From Pyrrhosoma nymphula (taxonomy: Eukaryota > Arthropoda > Insecta > Odonata > Coenagrionidae), in assembly GCA_963573305.1 (NCBI GenBank), contig OY754329.1:46954417-47018416 (forward strand): a stretch of DNA of 64,000 nucleotides, read 5' to 3'. This document shows, piece by piece, positions 34,701 through 48,140 of this stretch. The first letter of the stretch is position 1. The number at the start of each line of letters is the position of its first letter. The position numbers were made by a program, and so were the translations under genes. The notes beneath the pieces were generated by a model. That model did not search any database, was not told the DNA's origin, and worked only from the letters and a program-made list of their open reading frames with translations.

Positions 34701-37700
34701 GAGGGTAAATGCAAAAGGTATAAAACTTTCTAAAATTATTCTTCTACTATATCGCTATTTAAAAAACTCTCAAATCTGAAACTCTTCTTCATGTACAGTT
34801 TTCTAGGGTCGCAAAGCAGCTAATTTTTAATTTATTTCAAGTTCCATTTCAACGAAGAAATGCCCCTCCGAATCAGACACAAGCCCAACGGTGCTTAAAT
34901 TCGGTGTTCTAGCGGAAACCGGCGCGGAGTCTCCATCGTGGCATGTCGGTGCCACTTACGAAGGATCTGTTTGTTTTAGACATAGAGACATACCCGTAAA
35001 ATAGCAGATAAAATTATAGCTTAGTGAAAAATGTTTCGTCATATTATGTGAGAACCGTTGGAACGCCACAAAATGTGTGCATTGCCTTTTCTATGAAAAT
35101 TAGTGTAATTAGGAATACATTGGGAGTGCGATTATACAAGGTAAGTCTATCGTGGGCTTCATTCTGGGAATTCAACGTCTCAAACGTACTTCCACTAGGC
35201 ATAAAGAAGTAAACCGGTCTACATGAGAAATAGTTCTCATCTTCCTAGGCGGGAAAATTTAGCTGCATGGCGATACCGTTGGAAACCGTGCATAACTCTT
35301 TCGTGAACACGCCACAGAAAAATGTTTTTCATTAAGCCTGGCTCTTCAAGTCACCAATTGAGAAATTTAGGATCTCAAGAGCTTTGAAGAACAAAATTCG
35401 GTCAGATTCTCAACTCCTACTTCGCTAGGAGAAACGTTTGGGAATAAAATGGTGAAGGAGAGTAGCAACTGAACTACCCTATAAATACTCATCTTTAGTA
35501 GAGTGATCACCTAGACACAATCGGGAGAGGCCGCGATATTTGAGCAATATATTTCGAGAAGAAAGAAGGTGGTAGGACGTTGATACTCGCGAGAAGTCTA
35601 CGGTGGATATCAAATGGGGAGTAGGTTGCAAAACCCACTCCCTCAGAGGGGATTCGCCTGGCTTCTTCCTCCTCATTTCCACACTCGCTGCACTGGAAGA
35701 AAGGACGCGACCCCGCCCTACTGATACCTATTGGGGGCGCATCGTGTGACGAGCTGTGAATGCATATCCTTCCCTATCCTCTCCCAGCCCTCACCAGCAC
35801 ACCCTAATGCAATTCAAGCGGGAGTTTTGGCTGATATAGAAACGACCCATGGCCCCCTTACCATTGTGTTAAAAGTAGTGCAACGCACGTGGTTTCCTGA
35901 ACTACTTCTTACAAAATCGAACCCCTCAACAAATAACATTCCACTCGACCTTCTTTCCGGCAAACCAAGACTCTTTAATTTCGACGATTTTTCCCTCTAA
36001 ATCAGAGTACCTGAACGAAATCCACCTTATCTTCTCATTAGGTCTTTGCATTAGTATATGTAACTTGATGCATATTTTTCTGCCTCAAGGAAATATAACC
36101 CATAAATACGTTAGCTCACTTATTTTATTATAATAAGTTATTTACCTCCTGGCGGCATATGGAGCAACATCTTAAATGGGTCATAAATAAGCCAAAATGG
36201 TGTTTATCCATAGAAAGAACCAGAATCCATCTGAATACGCTTGACACGTTACAGCCGAATTTGCGTTTTTTATGTAACGGATAGGTACAAATTTATAGCT
36301 TATACGGTTGATTTTAAGAAACAAGCTTTGGTTAAAAATGAAATACCATTGACAAAATAACACAGAAATTTGTGAAAGAAAGTTATAATTACTAAAAGCA
36401 ATAGCTCAGTATTATCTACACCATAAATTATTACCAGCCACGGTTTCAGCTAATCATTGTCTTTGTCAAGGTATAGATAAGGTGTACAAGATTGTACATA
36501 GAGCTTGTCCAAAAAGGAGGAGTGGAGGCTTTGACCAAGGTATGTATAAAAGCTTTTACATCATAACTGAACCATGATAATGGCAATGAATTGCTTAAAC
36601 CATGCTCATAAATAAATTTTAGTGTGGCAGTAATAAGCTGCCAAGCCATTCAACATAATCTTTACTCGAAGTTATTTCCAATCCATGACATTTTTCTCAT
36701 CCAAATTCTTTCCGTCTACTAAGGTATTAGAGATTTGTTTAATCATTTAGTTTTTTTAGTTGGGGGTCATTGATAGAATGCGATATGATTTCTGGGCACC
36801 CCAACTGCTAATACTATATCGCGTCATAGATCCTAAGGTCTTAATATTAAGAGAAACTCAGCATCCAACACCAAGGTGGGGTTAGAACTTGAAATTTCAT
36901 TTTAGCTGCTAGCCCAGCAAGTTGACATACTGGCAACAATGGCCAACTACCTTAAAGGTACCTCAACAATAAACCCAAAGATTAGCTCCCGCGCACACTC
37001 TTCGAGGGAGCGTATCAGTTATCCTTCTCTTGAGGAAAATCCTCGGTTGGGCAAAGAGTGAGATCCCCACGGTGTAGATTGCGAGAATATGAACGGGCCA
37101 CGGAGAAGAAACAGTTCCGGCTCTCCACCGGTTCGGAACACGTTTTGTCGGAGCCTGGCCACAGACTAGACTTCAACGACACAATGGTGATGTGCAACGA
37201 GAGATGCTATTAACCCAGATTAATATGGGAGACCATCCAAATGGTAAAATACCCGACTAACTGCAACCGGGAGGACGGGAACAATATGTCCAGCGCCTGG
37301 AGGGTAATCTTCACGACAGAAAGAAACGCGGGAAACCAGTACAACAATCAGGACGACCCAACGGATTGGACTTAACTATAAATTACGGACCAAGATTTGC
37401 ATCATCACTTCTGACCGACGTGGATGGCTGGAAAAACTGTAGTCGTACAAAGAAACCACGGGGAGTATTGTAATGGTTCTTAACCACGAAATATAAACAC
37501 ATCCATTCCCTCTCTTTATTTTTTTATTTTTTATCGCATTACCTTTTCTCTTACACTCGTTTACGTCGTACTCCCATTCATTCTCGTAAAACGTATAATT
37601 TCTCTCACCATGTAAACGATTTTTGAGACATATGTATGTTAACCTGAAGATTAGTTTTAGTAGTAGACTTTGGAAGTTTTCTAGTAGCAAGTCTTTTCAC

Positions 37701-39300
37701 CGGTGATATTTTCCAAAGCCCTATTATAGAGACTCAAATTTTATCGACCACGAGCTAATTCTCAAAACTATCCGGACGCATATTACGGAAATCCAACAGG
37801 ATGGATTTTAATTAGCCATGTCATGAGGCATTTCCCAGAGTTTGAGTACTAAATAGTAATTAGATTCGGCACCTACTTCACGAGCTATCACTATATGCCT
37901 AAAAATGTCAATAATGGACTTATCGTACAAGAGCCAGAATCTTTTAAACCAGTATCTATTATGTACATGTCTCGATCGGCATGTGTCCTCTAATTTGTTT
38001 CATATTTTAATTAAATTATCCACTCTGCAAATCATAACAATCTGTTAAAATGAATCTGTAAAACAGATATACCCGGGTTACAACATGATAGAGTCTTTTG
38101 CTCACGAATCTCATTTGTCTCCATCTCTCCAATGCAATAGAAGATGCAAGGCTCACAGATTGCTGACATAGCAGAGTAGGTATTCGCGGTATCAGTTGAC
38201 AAATGGCTCTAGAGTTCGCGTGAGCCACATTCGTGACAGCTGTGAATTGATGATGCTCATAAGTTTGCCTTGGTGGAAATGACGCGCGAAGATACGTCCA
38301 ACCACACGGCGAGCTCGTCGCTTTCGAGTTGGCGGTTGAAAAATAAATGAACAATACCACGCAAGACGCTCGTCACTTTTCATCCCATTTTCTAGCACAC
38401 GGAGTGGGAAGAATACGAAAAAAATGTCATAAAACACAGTGTTAATCATCTCAGGTCGATAGTAACGACGTTTGAATAAGAAAATTCCAACATTAGTCCA
38501 AAACGTATTAGACATTGTAGTTCAAATGGGTAAATAAAAAGTCACAAGACTAACTTATGTGTCATTTAATAAACACTTAAAATGCTTGACACTCGCTTCA
38601 TGGAAAATTTATTTCGCACAAATATACCTTTATGTCTATGCAGAGCTGTCTTAATGCACATTTAAAAGCTTGAGGACGTAACTATAAATGGGTTTTCCAT
38701 TTCAGTACTCTACCAGCAGGTTGGTAGGAATTCCGTCAGTCCTTATTCTACATTCCAATTTCTGAAAAATTGTTTCGTTTTCTCTCCACTAAATTTCCCG
38801 CCATTAGAACCCTCTTAAATTCCTCCTCATGTATAAAATTTACTCCTCACATTTGCATAGATCACACGATATAAAAATTTTCCGGCAAACTCAAAGATAT
38901 AATCCATATGCATTTGCAACAACCGTAGACAATGGTAATAGCCTTTAAAAAGGACAAAATTTTGAAAAGGGTCAAGTGTTCCGAAACGGAATCTAAATTG
39001 TCTGACGTCATAGCACGGTATCGTATCTCTGCTTCTTCGTACATTTCAACGGAAGGGATCGAATCATACCAAATCGTTGTCTACCACAAATGAAATTAAA
39101 ACGATTTATTTCATGCAATACGGCTAAAACAGTTTAACTTCACATTAAAACGCGTCGGATTCCTCGTAACAATACCATATCGTGACGTTACACGCCATCT
39201 TCCCCGATGACGTAGTGTTTTCACGACGCAGAGCACGTGTAATTTAAAAAAATATATATCTTTTCTTAAAAAACGTTAGATACCTTCTAAATATTGGTCC
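31783..39300. other. Long AT-rich stretch with no recognised gene
   Basis: No protein, RNA gene or clear mobile element was recognised in 7.5 kb. Short open frames (for example 32,104-32,394 and 38,016-38,360) have no family features. Probably intergenic or intronic sequence with repeats too old to recognise by eye. Confidence 0.5.
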
Positions 39301-39304
39301 TGCA

Positions 39305-39650
39305 ATGACACCAGCAGAGCAAAGGAGTTGGAAGCAATGGAGAAGTGGTTTTATTGAAGAATTAAGAAGATTAAATGGGCGGAGAGATTCACTAACGAAG
39401 AAGTGGTACGGAGAGCTGAAGAGAAAAGAAGCATAATGAATATTCTGCGAAGTAGGATAGACAAAGAAATTTGGCACATTTTGTGACACAACAGCTTATT
39501 GAAAATAAAATTGGAAGGAGAAATTAATGGGAATAGTTATAGAATAAGACCAAGAATGGAATACTTTTAGCAAATATTGAAGAAGTCAAAGTATATGATT
39601 ATGTAGGAACGAAGCGAATGGCAGAGAGAAAAGAGGAGTAGAGAGCTGAT
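39305..39650 (+). mobile_element. LINE reverse-transcriptase C-terminal fragment
   Basis: The plus strand reads RAKELEAMEKWFY, a stop, RIKKIKWAERFTNEEVVRRA, EEKRSIMNILRSRIDKEIWH, then LLKIKLEGEINGNSYRIRPR, and ends near KSKYMIM and a glutamate/arginine-rich tail. This is the same tail block as in the main LINE at 20.6-21.0 kb, with several stops. Only the 3' end of an element is present. Confidence 0.75.
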
Positions 39651-41639
39651 GCAAACCAATGTTCGAATTGATGACTAATGGTGACATTATAGAATATGAA
39701 CTTTTGGTAAAATAATCTTTTGAAAATAGCTCTTGTTCCCTATTTTGGAGCATTTATAAGGTATCACAATGGGTAGTTTGTATGAGTTGTTCTTCCTCAT
39801 GTTTAAAATAATAAAAAATCTCAGCTTATCGTGATGAATTAAAAAAACCATACAAGAAAGAAAGATAACAATTCTATACAAAATACAAATACAAAAAATT
39901 ATACTTAGCAGTGACCTAATCCACAATGATGCAGTTGATTAGCGCTTCTAGTTATTCCCCACATCTATGTTTTCCCGATGCAAGCTTGTTATTTTTTTAC
40001 CACCAAATCATGCTTTCTGACCTGAATTACCTCCGCACTGGCAACATTACCGACCTATCCTATGCCAGGGAGATCCGGATCATCAGCTTTGTCCGTAACT
40101 AGGAGAGACTGGAAGATGGAGTGGGCCACGAAATGTATTTACGCAAGGACTGTATTTATCTCTATTGCGCGTTATGCATTATTTATCGATGTCGCCTTTT
40201 GCTCAATGCCCTTAAGCCCATCAATCCTAGGCCCCCGTAGTGACCTAGGTGCTATTATGCTTTTTATTCACGCAAAAACGTCGGACAATGATGACTGACA
40301 TTAAGAGAAGTTTCATAGCGTCATGAAATCGACATTTTACTGGACCACCACAGCGTCGGGGAAAGAAATCTTTTTCTTAATGTTCTTCATTTCATAAAGG
40401 CAGCGTCTTCTGTCCATGCTGCTAATCTGGCACAATTTTCTATCCGGAGAACCTTTTGCACTTTTTTGGAAAACAAACATTTTGGTCGCATGTCTCTGGT
40501 AAAACCTTCAAGGGTACCATAATATCTGAAAGATCCGAAGGAGCCTTGGTTTAGAAATGGAGCAATGACTTCTTTATATAAGTATAACCGAGGTTTTACT
40601 GGAGTCAAAAAAAGAATTTTCAGCGGTTCAATTCTCGATACAAGTTGATTAGTGTCATTATTTACTGATGCGACAAGAGTCTGTTCATTTGAGTTGATCG
40701 GTTCCAGTTTAAAGAGGTTTGAAATGAAAGGGAAGGAAGGAATTACTCAGGAAAAGCAGGGCAGATATTACTGGAAGGCACAAAGAGGTCAACAATTTAA
40801 CATTTTATACCACGGCTGGAGCACAACACGCAGTTATATTTATGAAATTCTCAACAATAGTTCTAAAACATGAATAGATATTTACGCATATATTTCTATT
40901 ACTAGATTAAACCCTAACATGTAATTGCCACATAGTCTATCATTGTGATTTTAATGCAGTCGAAAATCGTGAAAAGTGGAGCCTTAGCAACACAGCTTGC
41001 TGGACCAATATAGAGGAAAAAATTAATCTATTAGCACTTCAACAGTGACAGGCACTAATAAGTATTATAATCCGATATCCGGTAATCCTTCTCTATTTAA
41101 TTTTAATGAAAACTTTATTTTTTAATTTGGAATATGTTCTTGCTTTAAGAAAGGTAAAATAATGTATAAATCCTTGGTTTTAAATTACTTACATGATTTC
41201 CCCAAGGTTAAAATCCTACGAATCACCTATCGAATATTTGGACTTTGATAAAAGTGCCGAGAAAGCATTGTAACCGTTTATAATTGTATTTATATTGAAT
41301 TTGATAAATTAAATGAAATAAATTAAGCGGCTGAATTACTACGTGTACATATTTCAGGTTTTTTCACTATCTCCAAAATATTAAAATATCATTTACGCCA
41401 GTGTCGCAACTGAATGCTAGGTTTTAACTAGAATTTTGTTCAAGTGTTATATATTTGTGATTTTACGGTTGCCGACTCTGTAATATGGCTAAACAGGAAA
41501 TATCATTTAGTTTTACACTTTTGAGGGTGGAGGGAGGAGGGCTTGAGAGTGAAGTAAATTGATTTAAGAATCATTTACTCACGTATTGCTTCGCAATTCC
41601 ACGGTTTATTTCTAAGACTGTGACGATACTTTCCCTTAA
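39651..41639. other. Non-coding stretch, nothing recognised
   Basis: Short open frames at 40,062-40,298 (plus) and 40,387-40,608 (minus) carry no family signature. Nothing else is visible. Confidence 0.4.
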
Positions 41640-41880
41640 CAATGTTATGAAACTATTTTTGTTTGAAGGCTTTCGCAGCTTTTCTTGTCTTTGTAGGATG
41701 TTGTTTTCGCTAAAGATTCAAATCGGCCCAACAATGGTGTAACGGACATCGATGTTATATAAGAGCGAGCTGAAGCTAAAAAATGCTCATTCTCTTGATG
41801 ACGCTTCCAGTAAGAGAAGTGAAACGTTGAGTATTTCAAAATGAACAAAACGCAGCATTGCCCGAAAACATCATCCTATA
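41640..41880. repeat. Probable interspersed repeat with hammerhead-like core
   Basis: At 41,794-41,825 the plus strand carries CTTGATGA, then GCTTC, a loop, and GAAGT, then GAAAC. This has the same arrangement as the foldback elements at 21.7 and 52.4 kb (TGATGA, short stem, GAAAC, then a T/A-rich arm), with one change in the expected CTGATGA. No partner arm was found, so this may be half of an old element. Confidence 0.35.
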
Positions 41881-42244
41881 TAGTTATGAAACCATCTTAC
41901 CTGTCCTAATCATCATCTAATTCTTTCGTAGATGTTTTACTCATGCGGAATGCCTTGTCTCGTGACTCTGTATCCTCTAATGGGCTCTTGTTCACAACTT
42001 CATCAGTTTTCTCACGCACGCATGCCTACAGCATTGTATTCGCGAAAGCCTTGCCTTTGGAGGTTAGATGGGCCATAAGCTTACCCAAAATTACTAATCT
42101 GAACGCAGTGATACGTAACATGTGGGCCAGATACCTTCGAGAAGGCCTTTGTATACATTTTGAACCTGCAAATCTGCTATTATGCGTGTATATGGGCGAC
42201 GCCTTAAGCAACTCGATTATATGCGCGGATAACCACTGCAGTTA

Positions 42245-42375
42245 GAAGGGCGTGGCAACTCACTCGCTCTGCTCTCCAAATCCCTCCTGAACTGTATCCC
42301 GTACAGACCCACGAGAATATTCGTCTCATATATGTGAGCAGCAAGCATCCCCTCCTACACCTCAAACTGAGCAAA
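42245..42375. repeat. Dispersed repeat, related copy at 9.1 kb
   Basis: This diverged copy of the 9,131-9,340 sequence runs from GGGCGTGGCAACTCACTC through GTGAGCAGCAAGCATCCCCT to a CCTCAA segment. Class unknown. Confidence 0.35.
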
Positions 42376-42521
42376 AAGTCCTCTCGCTAAAACTGGTGGC
42401 AGACAGTTTCCCAGAATGCTACTTCACGAAAGAGGGTAAGCCAAGAGGAAAGAAAAGTGAGAAGGGACAGAGGGGAAGGGTTAGGAGAGAAGGTGAAGAT
42501 TAATTTATAATAGTCGGATCA

Positions 42522-42709
42522 TTGCATGTAGCGTGGTCAAAAGCAAAAAAAGGTTTCACATATACTACATCTTCTTCTGCTACAACTAAAAGATGTGAAT
42601 TTACTGTTATTTGGGAAATAGAAGCTTTCAGGGCCAAAATTGAACAATTTGTATCTGCAAATAGTTTTTGCAAGTGTCAAACCACTCCTATACTCAGTTT
42701 GAAGCTATG
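42522..42709 (+). pseudogene. Open frame with weak MATH-like motif
   Basis: A 62-codon frame ends CEFTVIWEIEAFRAKIEQFV plus about 20 more residues to a TGA at 42,707-42,709. The W-x-I-E-x-F spacing is like the first strand of MATH/TRAF-type domains. The following region stays open in other frames (for example GGRTWFQTYNN), which would fit a frameshifted copy. Similarity is weak and rests on a few residues; chance is possible. Confidence 0.2.
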
Positions 42710-45700
42710 ACTTCTCTTTACTCTGGAGGACGGACTTGGTTTCAAACTTATAACAACCTTGATGATCAGTGGCGTTTTGCTGACCGAGTATACTGGGAAA
42801 TCTGTTTTTCACCAATCTGATTTTATTTTCTGGGCGTTCCATTGTCTTAAATATATTTAGATGTATTGTTGGGCAGATGAAATTGAAATTCGAAGAGAGA
42901 TATTAGACATGCACGAAATAAAATTCAACAGCCATCGCACAACCAAAAAATTCCAGCTTTACAGGAAATATCTGGAATATTTTTGTGTATTTTGTTCTTC
43001 GAATTTATTTTATTTTTTAATATAATGTACTATTTTAATAATACTCCTGTATTTTTGTAATATACTTGCATTCATTACTAATTAATGGCATTATTTCTAT
43101 CTCTCCGCACAATTTCCGAGGGCGTGACCGCATTACTAGGCCTAGGCAGGGATTGGAAAACTCAGGGACTCGGCCATACGGACTGAAATTCCGCGGGTGG
43201 CATTTCACCCAGCAGGTAGCACACCGCCTTCTTAGCGGGATTATTCAATACGGAGGAGGGAGTGATGGTTAGCACAGCGAATATAGGTCAGGACAGAGGC
43301 TTTGCATTCTATCGAGGGCTGCGAGTGCAGCATATAAGAAAATCTTCGTACCGACAGCGCTATTTTCTCCTGCCACGCCGAAATTAAGACGATAAAGGCC
43401 AAGAGCAAGTGTTCTCTAAAGACGCCATCGTCTACTGCTTGGGGAAACAATGCGCACCAAAGAAAACCTTGGAAACCATGGACCATCTTCTCTATGTATC
43501 GTAATTATTGCAGCAATTTTATCACCTTCACCGGATACTAAATTTCAAATATAAGGACGAGCTTTGAATACTTGTAGACAGAATTTTCTAGCCTTCAATA
43601 GAAACAAACCTGAGTCTAGTTTGAAGATAGCTGTCAAAAAGATCAATTTAACGGTAACGTTCGGGCAATAAGTAAAGTGCAAACATTGGTGGATATGACC
43701 TTCAGAGATCATTCTTTTGATTAACCTCGCTTTTTTAGCTTGGAATTTATTACTTATTTCATTTGCTTAAACGTCTGAACTTTCCTTAGGATGTATTTTC
43801 TGAAAATCAACTATTCACGATCGAAAATAATGGAAAAAATTAAAGTAACCATAATTTTTTATTGAAATAACTAGAATACTAGAAGTTAATTTGATTAGTG
43901 CTCGACTAATCCAATGAGTAGTGCGAGGGCGTTGTTTTACTCTCCTCGGAAACTCGGATTACTACGAAATAAGGCATTGCATATTTTCTATCCACGTCAG
44001 GTTTGAAGTAATTATTATCACCAACTACAAAATAAGGATGAATGTGGGCATTACAACTTAAGCGGGAATCATCTACTGAGAGTGTACTAAAAATTATTAA
44101 AACTAACTGTAAAATTAAAATTCTATTGATGACTTAGAATCAAATTTTTGTCAATTCGTGCCAACAAATTTAAATAAACGATGTATTATTCTATGAAAAA
44201 ATTCATAGTTTATATTTGTAAAATATTCGCCTGGACTGGGATCCCAGTGTAAGCGAATGCTCGTTTAGTTTTGTATTTCGCGCATACGGAGTCAAAAAGA
44301 TTTGGGCATACTAATAAAAAGGATTGCCATCACGAATTCCCTCTTTTATATTCTAATTAAAATATGGTTTAATAAATGACTAATTGGTTGTACGTTTGTA
44401 CATAAAGCGCGACGTACAGAATTATGACGAAACATAAGTCGTTTTTATGGAGTAGACAAATCAGGCATGGTTTCACACAGCTCACTAACTTAACAGCTCA
44501 TAAAGATAACTGCGTGCAGAGCATGCATGGATAAGAAAAGTTTTGAAATATAGTTGAGTAAAAACATTTGCACCGGTCTTATTGAGTGGTGAAAATTACT
44601 CGAGGAAATGGTGCTTGAAAATTATTTCACCAGAGCAGGTTTTCCGAGTTGGCTCCTATTGAACGGCTTCCGTTCCACGTAATTGCAGTAAAATATCGAT
44701 CACATGATATCCCCAACAATTAAGACACATCTTCTTTAATTCGTGAAAAATGGGGAGCCCGAAATTCTCTTCCCTCTCATTCATAATTCATGTGCTTTAT
44801 TCTCTCTCAAATGGAAATTCATTTTTTCTTTATAATTTCACTATTCACCCCGTGGAAGTCCAGCTACCTTGTTCTACTCTTAATCCCTTTTAATTATTTA
44901 ATTAATCTATTAGATGAATTCTTCTTCCGTCTCGGATAACTGAACCACTTTCAACATTCTTTTGCCTTCTCATACGTTCTCACTTCTTCGTCTTCGAATT
45001 TATTCCGCAGCGTTCCTCTCTCCTCGGCAATTCCTCCTTTTCTTCGGGGCATGACGCGCAAGGAAATTATTCAAAAGGAAAGCAGTGCGTTGAAAGGAGG
45101 GATTTGAGAAATTAATTTCCGTTGTCTAATTAACGAAGTCACACCCGAGTTTGTAGCTACTGGCACTGGGGCAACGGAGTTTCGTACCGGCAATAGAGTT
45201 ATCAATATATCCCAATTTAATTTCCACTGTTGCGAATATTACAAACGAAAAATTATAGTACATGAATTTCCGGAAGAAGTTTGCTAAGCACATTCAGTCA
45301 ACGAACGAACGAAAAATCCGAGGAGGTATGGAAATACGTACATGTCTATATTCCGTGTGTGTGAAACTTTACAGTATTGGGAAGATTAGACGCAAATGAA
45401 CTTGAGAAAGATGTTTTGCATTAAAAAGCGAGTGTGATACCCAGAAGTAAACGATAGATAATTTCTTGAGCGGGTACAGACGGATTGAGAAGCACAGAGT
45501 CCAGTTTTAAACTTCTCTTTTGAGGATATTGTCCTTCTTTGGGCGGTTCTTTCAGTAGCCGTGGTTTCTTTCATCATCCAATGTAGTTAGTCACTTCGGA
45601 TTCAAATTGAAAAGTCAAAGAGTTATTAATTTTAGAGCGCAATAACTTATTTAGTCTGTCAAAAATTTAAACAAGTCCTAGATCAATGAAACGAATCGAA

Positions 45701-46555
45701 ATCCTTTTAAAGCGTTACCGGTGTGGCGGGTCAGTAAGCATTGTGTTTTATTACTGATAACATGACATCGGGAAAACATCTTAGAGAAAGTAGGCCACAA
45801 AATGCCTTCCCCTACAATATGAATGGCCTTTTACATTCAGGAGTCAACATACTTTTAAAGGAAACGATTGATTGGAAGGGAGGATAAAGTTACCATAAAA
45901 CATCAATGCGAGAAAAATTTGATTAACTCATCTTGAGCATTAATTTGGGTCCATAATTGAAGAAATATGGGCTTTCTTGGCCATAATTCCTATCAGTCTT
46001 AAAAAATACCGAGCTATTCAAATTTTCCATTCCTTAGTTAATTCCCTGCGACCAATAAATCACCAGAAATAAGATTCCACTTACAGCATATAGAACTCCG
46101 GTCTGCCAACTCTCTCATGATAAAAAATTAAGAGTTCTAGCATCTCACTAACCTGGGGCGCAATCACGGCTGTCCATGACGTGTGATCTCGCGCTATCGT
46201 TATTTTTCAACCACGCTCATGAGACAGAAAACGATATCGCCATTCTTCAGTTTTTTTCTGGTGCTTTAAACCACTAGTTTTAATTGATGGATGGATAGAT
46301 GTACGTTCTTAGGAAAGTAACTGTAAGCATTGTCCTTCTGAAGTCGTTTGAATTTTGGATGACTATAACGACGACGAAATAGAAGGAACCGTGACCTCAC
46401 CCCAGGTCTTTACTGATGGAGGAATGAACGAAGAAATTTTGGACCGCAAGAACATGTATCTCTCACGGAGTCGCCCCGAGGCTTTCGGATCAGCCTCCTT
46501 TGTGTCGGTTGTGAAGCAGTCCCAAAGGAACAGTGTGACAGAGAGGAGATGTCAG
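42710..46555. other. Non-coding stretch, nothing recognised
   Basis: No gene or element recognised. It lies directly upstream of the CpG-rich promoter region and may hold distal regulatory DNA, but no specific site can be supported. Confidence 0.4.
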
Positions 46556-46559
46556 ACGT

Positions 46560-46937
46560 CAGGATTACCCTCCCTCTATCTTAACGGCGTGGCGACAAAA
46601 CTTCAGAGGGGCGGGGGAGGAGACGGTTAGGGGAAGGTACGAGGTGGAGTGGGAGTGAGGGGAAATAGGGGGACGAACCAAAACACACCCCTCCGTTCCC
46701 TTCAACAGAGCAGAGAGCCTGGAAGGGGGCGCGGGCGACACTCAGATCGCAGTCAGTCGACGGAGAGTCGGTGAGGAGAGAGGGTTCTCCCGAGCGGCCA
46801 GAGTGTGATTAGTGTTTCCCGGCGAGAGGCGGGGTCTCTCCGGGCGAGAGCACGAGGAACATCGCCGGTGAACGTCCCGGGCGGAGAATTTAGCGAAGAG
46901 AGATAGGTTTGAACATAGAAGAAAGACTCCGTCACCG
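46560..46937 (+). promoter_or_regulatory. CpG-rich promoter and 5' UTR of the LAPTM-like gene
   Basis: G+C and CpG rise sharply here and fall again after the first exon. There is no TATA box. An arthropod-type initiator, TCAGT, lies at 46,753-46,757 (putative start A at 46,755), in the run CAGTCAGTCGACGG; an alternative TCAG is at 46,742. With that start the 5' UTR would be 183 nt and contain no intron. Start-site position is inference from motif only. Confidence 0.45.
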
Positions 46938-47012
46938 ATGGCCATCCTACAGTCCTGCTGCTTCTGGAGATCCGTCCGAAAGGGGAGTTATGCCAGCGCC
47001 ATCTATACTGCG
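46938..47012 (+). CDS. First coding exon of a probable LAPTM-like four-pass membrane protein gene
   Basis: ATG at 46,938 opens 25 codons starting MAILQSCCFWRSVRKGSYAS and continuing AIYTA. The exon ends exactly at a strong donor, GCG|GTGAGTAA, giving a phase-0 intron. The pattern M-A-x-L-Q-S-C-C-x-W-R-S-x-R-K-G-S-x-A-S-A-x-Y-T is what I recall at the N terminus of insect LAPTM4/5-like small tetraspan proteins: a cytosolic Cys pair and basic residues just before the first membrane helix, which would start in exon 2. The setting agrees: CpG-rich upstream DNA, good start context (CACCGATGG), and a donor at the expected point. No second exon was found in the following 17 kb. The protein family is an inference; that this is a first exon is better supported. 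Confidence 0.55.
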
Positions 47013-48140
47013 GTGAGTAATATTCCCTTTCTTCACGTGGCACGCGGGAGTGAAAAAATTGTGAAAATTTATGCATGGACCGTGACACTTGCGTATTTTC
47101 GAAGCTTGAGTCTAGGATTCGAGGGAATAGATCTTGGGTTGGGAGTTGTTGAAGCGTGATTATGGTGAAAAAAGAAGAAATTAGCTTTGGGGAGGAGAAA
47201 TACCACTGAAAACACCACTGAAAGCAGTGCGGAAAGTTACTGGGGAAATTCGAAAGAGGAAGAAGTAATGAAGTGGGGTTAAAATAATAAAAACAAACGA
47301 CACGGGAGAATATTGGCTAAGATGTGTTAAAGAGCAAAATAATGGAGGTACTAGACGAAATTAAGGAGAGTAAGAATGTTTGATCTGCCAGCAAGTGAAA
47401 TATTAAGGAAATCGCGATAAATTGTCCTGTAGGAAGTGCTACATATGCGCCCAACAGTGCTGTATCATCAATCAGAAGCTGTCAGAGTCATACTTGTATC
47501 CATTAAAATACTTGAGGAAATAATATCGCGTAGATTTTCCTACCTCCACGTGGATTTCTCGTACAGCGTTGTAAATATATTTATCACCGAATCTTTTGAC
47601 GAATTTGAGGAAAAAATATCATCCGTAAATGGTCTTTGCTTGAAATAATTCTCATTTTGATTCTAAAAAAACTGACGCACAATGGAAGGGCTGCTTGAAG
47701 CTAGTCAGGATGTGTTTGATGAAAGTACGAAACGAAAAAGTTGAAATTCCTCAAAATGGAACTAACTCAACTTAAATTAGACAAGCTAAAGACTGACTTA
47801 ACCCAGGGAAAATCAGCATCTCGTTAGGACAATGGAAGTGTCTTACAATAAATTCCTCCATCGATCAGGATTATAAGCTTTTTTTATTTTTTTCCAAGCT
47901 AAACTCTGCCATTTTTTTTTGATTGGATGAAGATTGAAAATTAATGAATCTTCCGTATAAAGCAATAAAACGAGCTTTTTTCATAAATGCATACCCAAAC
48001 ATTGTTATAGCTCTCTCTAACTCCTAGAGAGAGTAAAACCTGAGTGGCAAACTGCCTCCACCCCGGTTACGTCACTGCTTTCACCCATGCCCACCTTCCA
48101 TATCCATGTTTATCCATGTATTTACTATACACACCTTCCT

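Noticed and set aside
46355..46630. 91-codon plus-strand frame just upstream of the promoter region
   Set aside because: No domain, ends in a compositional glycine run, and lies outside the likely transcript; a 5' exon cannot be excluded but nothing supports one.
46753..47088. 111-codon minus-strand frame over the first exon
   Set aside because: It is the antisense of a CpG-rich region; open antisense frames are expected there, and the plus-strand start codon and splice donor explain the locus better.
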